The position numbers and the translations under genes are program-made. Shown in pieces: positions 39,060 to 41,854 of a stretch of DNA of 41,854 bases (position 1 is its first letter; the number at the start of each line of letters is the position of its first letter). The notes under the pieces were generated by a model. The model did not search any database. It was given only the letters and a program-made list of their open reading frames with translations, and was not told where the DNA came from. The stretch is taken from positions 1 through 41,854 of the forward strand of contig MSHL01000060.1 in assembly GCA_001941135.1 (NCBI GenBank). The letters run 5' to 3'. Source of the DNA: Ruminococcus sp. Zagget11. GTDB lineage: Bacteria; Bacillota; Clostridia; Oscillospirales; Ruminococcaceae.

Positions 39060-40613
39060 TTACTTTGCGTATTCTATGGCGCGGCTTTCACGGATAATGT
39101 GAACCTTAATCTGTCCGGGATAATCCATTTCGTTTTCGATTCTTGCGGCTATCTCCCGTGCCACTATCGCCATCTTCTCGTCATTGACCTTTTCGGGAAG
39201 AACCATTATACGAACCTCACGTCCCGCCTGAATTGCATATGACTTTTCAACTCCGTCATAGGAGGAACAGATTTCCTCAAGCTTTTGCAGCCGCTTGATA
39301 TAGTTTTCATAGTTTTCACTTCTTGCGCCCGGTCTTGCGGCGGAAATTGCATCGGCAGCCTGTACAAGCGCAGCGATAACCGTCTTGGTTTCCACATCAC
39401 CGTGATGCGCCTCAATGGCATGGATAACATCGGGGCTTTCCTTGTACTTGCGGCAGACATCAACGCCTATCTGTACATGAGAGCCCTCTATCTCATAGCT
39501 GAGCGCCTTTCCTATGTCATGGAGAAGTCCCGCGCGTCTTGCAAGATTTGCGTCTACTCCAAGCTCGGATGCCATTATGCCCGAAAGGTGAGCAACCTCG
39601 ATTGAATGGTCGAGGACGTTCTGCCTGTAGGAGGTTCTGTACCTAAGTCTTCCCAAAAGCCGTACAAGCTCGTGGTTAAGCCCGTGAACATTGGTTTCAA
39701 GCACGGCTCTTTCGCCCTCCTGCTTGATTTTGTGTTCAACCTCGCGCTTAGCCTTGTCAACCATTTCTTCAATACGTGCCGGATGTATTCTTCCGTCAGC
39801 AATCAGCTTTTCCAGTGCAATCCGTGCAACCTCACGCCTTGCGGGATCAAAGCACGACAAAGTGATAGCCTCGGGCGTATCGTCAATTATAAGCTCTACT
39901 CCCGTAAGAGTTTCCAGTGTGCGTATGTTACGACCCTCACGTCCGATAATACGTCCTTTCATCTCATCGTTAGGCAGCGGAACAACGGAAACAGCCGTTT
40001 CAGAAACCTGATCCACAGCGCATTTAGTTATAGCAAGGGAAATGAGATTTCTTGCTTTATCCTCACACTCATCCTTAAGCTGCTGTTCATACTGCTGTAT
40101 TTTCAGTGCTTTTTCGTGAACAAGATCGTCCTCTAAAAGCTTGAGCAGATGCTCCCGCGCCTGATCCATGGTAAGCTGGGAAATCTTCTCCAGCGTTTCC
40201 ATTTCACTCTGCTTCATTCGGTTAATCTCTTCAAGCCTTTCATCGGCGGACTTCAGCTTCTTTTGAAGCTGCTCGTCCTTCTTTTCAAGATTATCGGTTT
40301 TTCTGCCGAGAGTTTCTTCCTTTTGCTGAACGCGTCTTTCTTGACGGGAAAGCTCGTTTCGCCTGTCCTTAATTTCCTTTTCAAGCTCGTTACGGCTCTT
40401 ATGAATTTCGTCCTTAGCCTCCACAAGAGCGAGTTTTTTCTTGCTTTCGGCTTCTTCTTTGGCGACCTCCATAATGCGTTCCGCCTCTTTTTCGGCGGAG
40501 CCGATGGCGGACTCAGCTTGATTTTTGCGGTATGTAATACCCAGTCTGAAGCAGACTATGCCCGAAGCGGCAGCGGCAATAATGAATATCGCAGCATAAA
40601 TCAAATATTGCAA
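39060..40613 (-). CDS. rny: Ribonuclease Y
   Basis: 517 residues from TTG 40613, chosen for AAGGAGG eight bases upstream and for the usual RNase Y length; a longer in-frame extension to 40763 has no homology to the family. Membrane-anchored endoribonuclease that starts bulk mRNA decay in Firmicutes. N-terminal helix (about 1-25), long charged coiled coil (about 28-195), KH domain (about 205-270: [20 protein letters not shown]) and HD domain (about 330-425) with DHSIEVAHL and LLHDIGKA carrying the metal-binding His-Asp. The mRNA has an unusually long leader. Confidence 0.95.
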   Translation of the reverse strand: MQYLIYAAIFIIAAAASGIVCFRLGITYRKNQAESAIGSAEKEAERIMEVAKEEAESKKKLALVEAKDEIHKSRNELEKEIKDRRNELSRQERRVQQKEETLGRKTDNLEKKDEQLQKKLKSADERLEEINRMKQSEMETLEKISQLTMDQAREHLLKLLEDDLVHEKALKIQQYEQQLKDECEDKARNLISLAITKCAVDQVSETAVSVVPLPNDEMKGRIIGREGRNIRTLETLTGVELIIDDTPEAITLSCFDPARREVARIALEKLIADGRIHPARIEEMVDKAKREVEHKIKQEGERAVLETNVHGLNHELVRLLGRLRYRTSYRQNVLDHSIEVAHLSGIMASELGVDANLARRAGLLHDIGKALSYEIEGSHVQIGVDVCRKYKESPDVIHAIEAHHGDVETKTVIAALVQAADAISAARPGARSENYENYIKRLQKLEEICSSYDGVEKSYAIQAGREVRIMVLPEKVNDEKMAIVAREIAARIENEMDYPGQIKVHIIRESRAIEYAK

Positions 40614-41197
40614 CTTGTAAACCTCCTTCTTCCAAATTCCAAATTCAAAAATAATGATTCGGCTTTCGGAGGCGTGAACGGTCACTGATATACAGTCCAA
40701 GATTTTCCTTTTTGAACAATGCTTTCTAAGGGCATACCTCTTTAAACAGACAGCACTACCCAAAAAGCAGCAAAGAATACGATAAGTTTATGTAAACAAA
40801 TGCTTACCCACAAAGAATTACCCTTATGGCAAACCGCACCTGCAAAAAATGGGTACACAGAAGCACACGAGCGCATATGCAGCCTGCACGTCCGCGCCGC
40901 TGTGTATTAAGGAGATACGGGGCATTTCAGACATCCGTCTCCTTGACTTTTACATAAAAAAGCATATTGTCATATTGTATTATATGGAAATCTTCCGTAA
41001 CACACCTACAGAAGCGATAAAAAATTGAGCAGACTATATTGATAACTCAGCAGCCACGGCACAGAGCATAAGCGCCATGTTATGCATTCCACCGTTATTT
41101 ACTAATTTCTGCATCACAAGGGAGATGACGGCAAACAAGGTCGGGATGTACTTAATTCAAACAAAAATACATACACATACCTGCCCACACATCATAT
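40614..41197 (-). promoter_or_regulatory. Long (~585 nt) 5' leader of rny
   Basis: Defined by the promoter at 41204-41232. No gene on either strand. It contains stems, including AAGGAGA-CGG with CCG-TCTCCTT (about 40909-40945) and TACACAG/CTGTGTA (about 40850-40905) enclosing a GC-rich segment. It could be a regulatory leader or hold a separate small RNA. Confidence 0.5.
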
Positions 41198-41203
41198 ACA
41201 TCT

Positions 41204-41232
41204 ATTATAATATACTCTCTTACAATTGTCAA
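41204..41232 (-). promoter_or_regulatory. Promoter of rny
   Basis: Minus-strand TTGACA (41227-41232), 17-base spacer, TATAAT (41204-41209): perfect consensus. I see no convincing promoter nearer to the gene. 41233-41474 holds nothing recognisable. Confidence 0.75.
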
Positions 41233-41474
41233 GTTTTTTTGACGAGCTTAACACGATTTTATAATATTTTTTCAATAAGGATATTGCCTTATATGCGCCC
41301 TAAATCTTTAAATCGCTTTCGCGTTCTCCGCGCCTTGTGCCGTAACGGGATACATAGGCTTGTTTCTTCTGTGTCAGATTGGTCTTTCTGCATTTAATTT
41401 TGCTGCATATAATTTCCCCGTTTTCAGCGGGTGATTTACTGGGGAAAAGCGGATAAAAAGCGCTCATTCACAAA

Positions 41475-41499
41475 TGAAGTGCTCCCCTTTTGTTAGACA
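41475..41499 (+). repeat. Probable left inverted repeat of an IS3-family element
   Basis: TGAAGTGCTCCCC followed by TTTTGTTAGACA has the form of IS3/IS150-group ends (TG...GTTAGACA). It lies 54 bases before the transposase start. The right end is outside the window. Confidence 0.6.
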
Positions 41500-41553
41500 A
41501 TGTGGTATAATATAAATATACCAATTAAAAGTCTAATGAAAGGGGATATTTTT

Positions 41554-41854
41554 ATGCCTAAAGGAAAGCCAAACAAAAGGTATACACCAGAATTTAAAAT
41601 CATGGTTGTAGAAACAATGCAAAAGGAAAAACTGAGCTACAAAGAAATAGAGAGAAGATTTGAATTGCCGCACAGACGAGCCGCCGATTGGGAACGAATC
41701 TACCTTGAAGAAGAAAAAGAAGGACTCTATGTTGAAAGAAGAAGACGAAAGCCAACGGGACACCCTCCAAAACGGAAGAAAGAGGTGGAGGAAGACCTCA
41801 TCGCAGAAATGCAGCGACTTCGTGCGGAAAATGTCTACCTAAAAAAATTGAATG
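41554..41854 (+). CDS. IS3-family transposase OrfA, truncated by the window edge
   Basis: 100 codons visible, open at the window end. It starts MPKGKPNKRYTPEFKIMVVE with a helix-turn-helix (about 10-60: LSYKEIERRFELPHRRAADW), a basic stretch (RRRRKPTGHPPKRKKE) and the start of a leucine-rich coil (EEDLIAEMQRLRAENVYLKK), as in OrfA of IS3-group elements, where it binds the ends and is normally joined to OrfB by frameshifting. AAAGGGG precedes the ATG. The intact reading frame suggests a recent, possibly active insertion. Confidence 0.88.
   Translation, partial: MPKGKPNKRYTPEFKIMVVETMQKEKLSYKEIERRFELPHRRAADWERIYLEEEKEGLYVERRRRKPTGHPPKRKKEVEEDLIAEMQRLRAENVYLKKLN

Noticed and set aside
40840-40950. 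6S RNA candidate in the rny leader
   Set aside because: A long GC-rich foldback is visible, but I could not find the central-bubble arrangement or a separate promoter and terminator, so it is reported only as a structured leader.

Overview
The window looks like a chromosomal segment of an anaerobic low-to-mid-GC Firmicute, most likely a gut Clostridium-relative of the Oscillospiraceae/Ruminococcaceae type. This is an inference from the mix of genes: RNase Y, a THF-riboswitch-controlled ECF folate transporter, rpsO-pnp, a GH95 fucosidase with CUT1 ABC permeases that lack their own ATPase, consensus sigma-A promoters (TTGACA-N17-TATAAT) and strong GGAGG ribosome binding sites. No species can be named from sequence alone.

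Layout. 1-2.8 kb: the 3' part of a class II fructose-bisphosphate aldolase, a bacterial PH-domain membrane protein divergent from an XRE regulator (with two inverted repeats between them), and a zinc-ribbon/TM2 protein. 2.8-17.0 kb (minus strand): one tightly packed ~14-kb operon encoding a very large solute-binding protein with two carbohydrate-binding-like modules, two separate pairs of CUT1 permeases, an NHL beta-propeller membrane protein, a YIP1-like protein, a DUF5696 protein and a cytoplasmic GH95 enzyme. It has a consensus promoter, upstream palindromes and a terminator-like hairpin just before GH95. 17.2-18.8 kb: a secreted surface protein with a PATG-type C-terminal anchor.

19.29-20.53 kb is the most unusual part. 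It is a tandem array of three type I toxin-antitoxin loci with the architecture of the Fst/par family: a 27-codon hydrophobic toxin on the minus strand and a ~75-80-nt antitoxin RNA on the plus strand, convergent, sharing a bidirectional terminator and linked by short direct repeats that cover the toxin start codon. A fourth, orphan antitoxin RNA and a remnant terminator follow. None of these toxins is longer than 27 residues, so they escape normal gene calling. A tRNA-Leu(UAG) lies next to the array.

21-29 kb: housekeeping genes on the plus strand: pfkA, a folate-type ECF S component behind a THF riboswitch, proC, a 130-bp group of IS200/IS605-end-like hairpins, two membrane proteins, and rpsO-pnp separated by a long hairpin. 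29-34.7 kb, minus strand: flavin reductase-like protein, then an ABC-F / HAD phosphatase / mnmA / DUF1284 operon with overlapping genes, then a PHP-family phosphatase. 34.8-35.5 kb: a 704-bp gene-free element bounded by 58-bp inverted repeats, with a second 137-bp hairpin element nested inside. 35.6-38.5 kb: an MBOAT / DHHW acyl-transfer pair. 38.8-41.2 kb: rny with a ~585-nt leader, followed by a 59-residue DUF4250 gene. The window ends in the first orf of an IS3-family insertion sequence.

How the genes fit together: the large operon probably binds, imports and trims a fucosylated or galactosylated glycan, feeding glycolysis (fba and pfkA are both here, though not linked in an operon). The toxin array, the inverted-repeat elements and the IS3 element mark the variable parts of an otherwise ordinary chromosomal segment.
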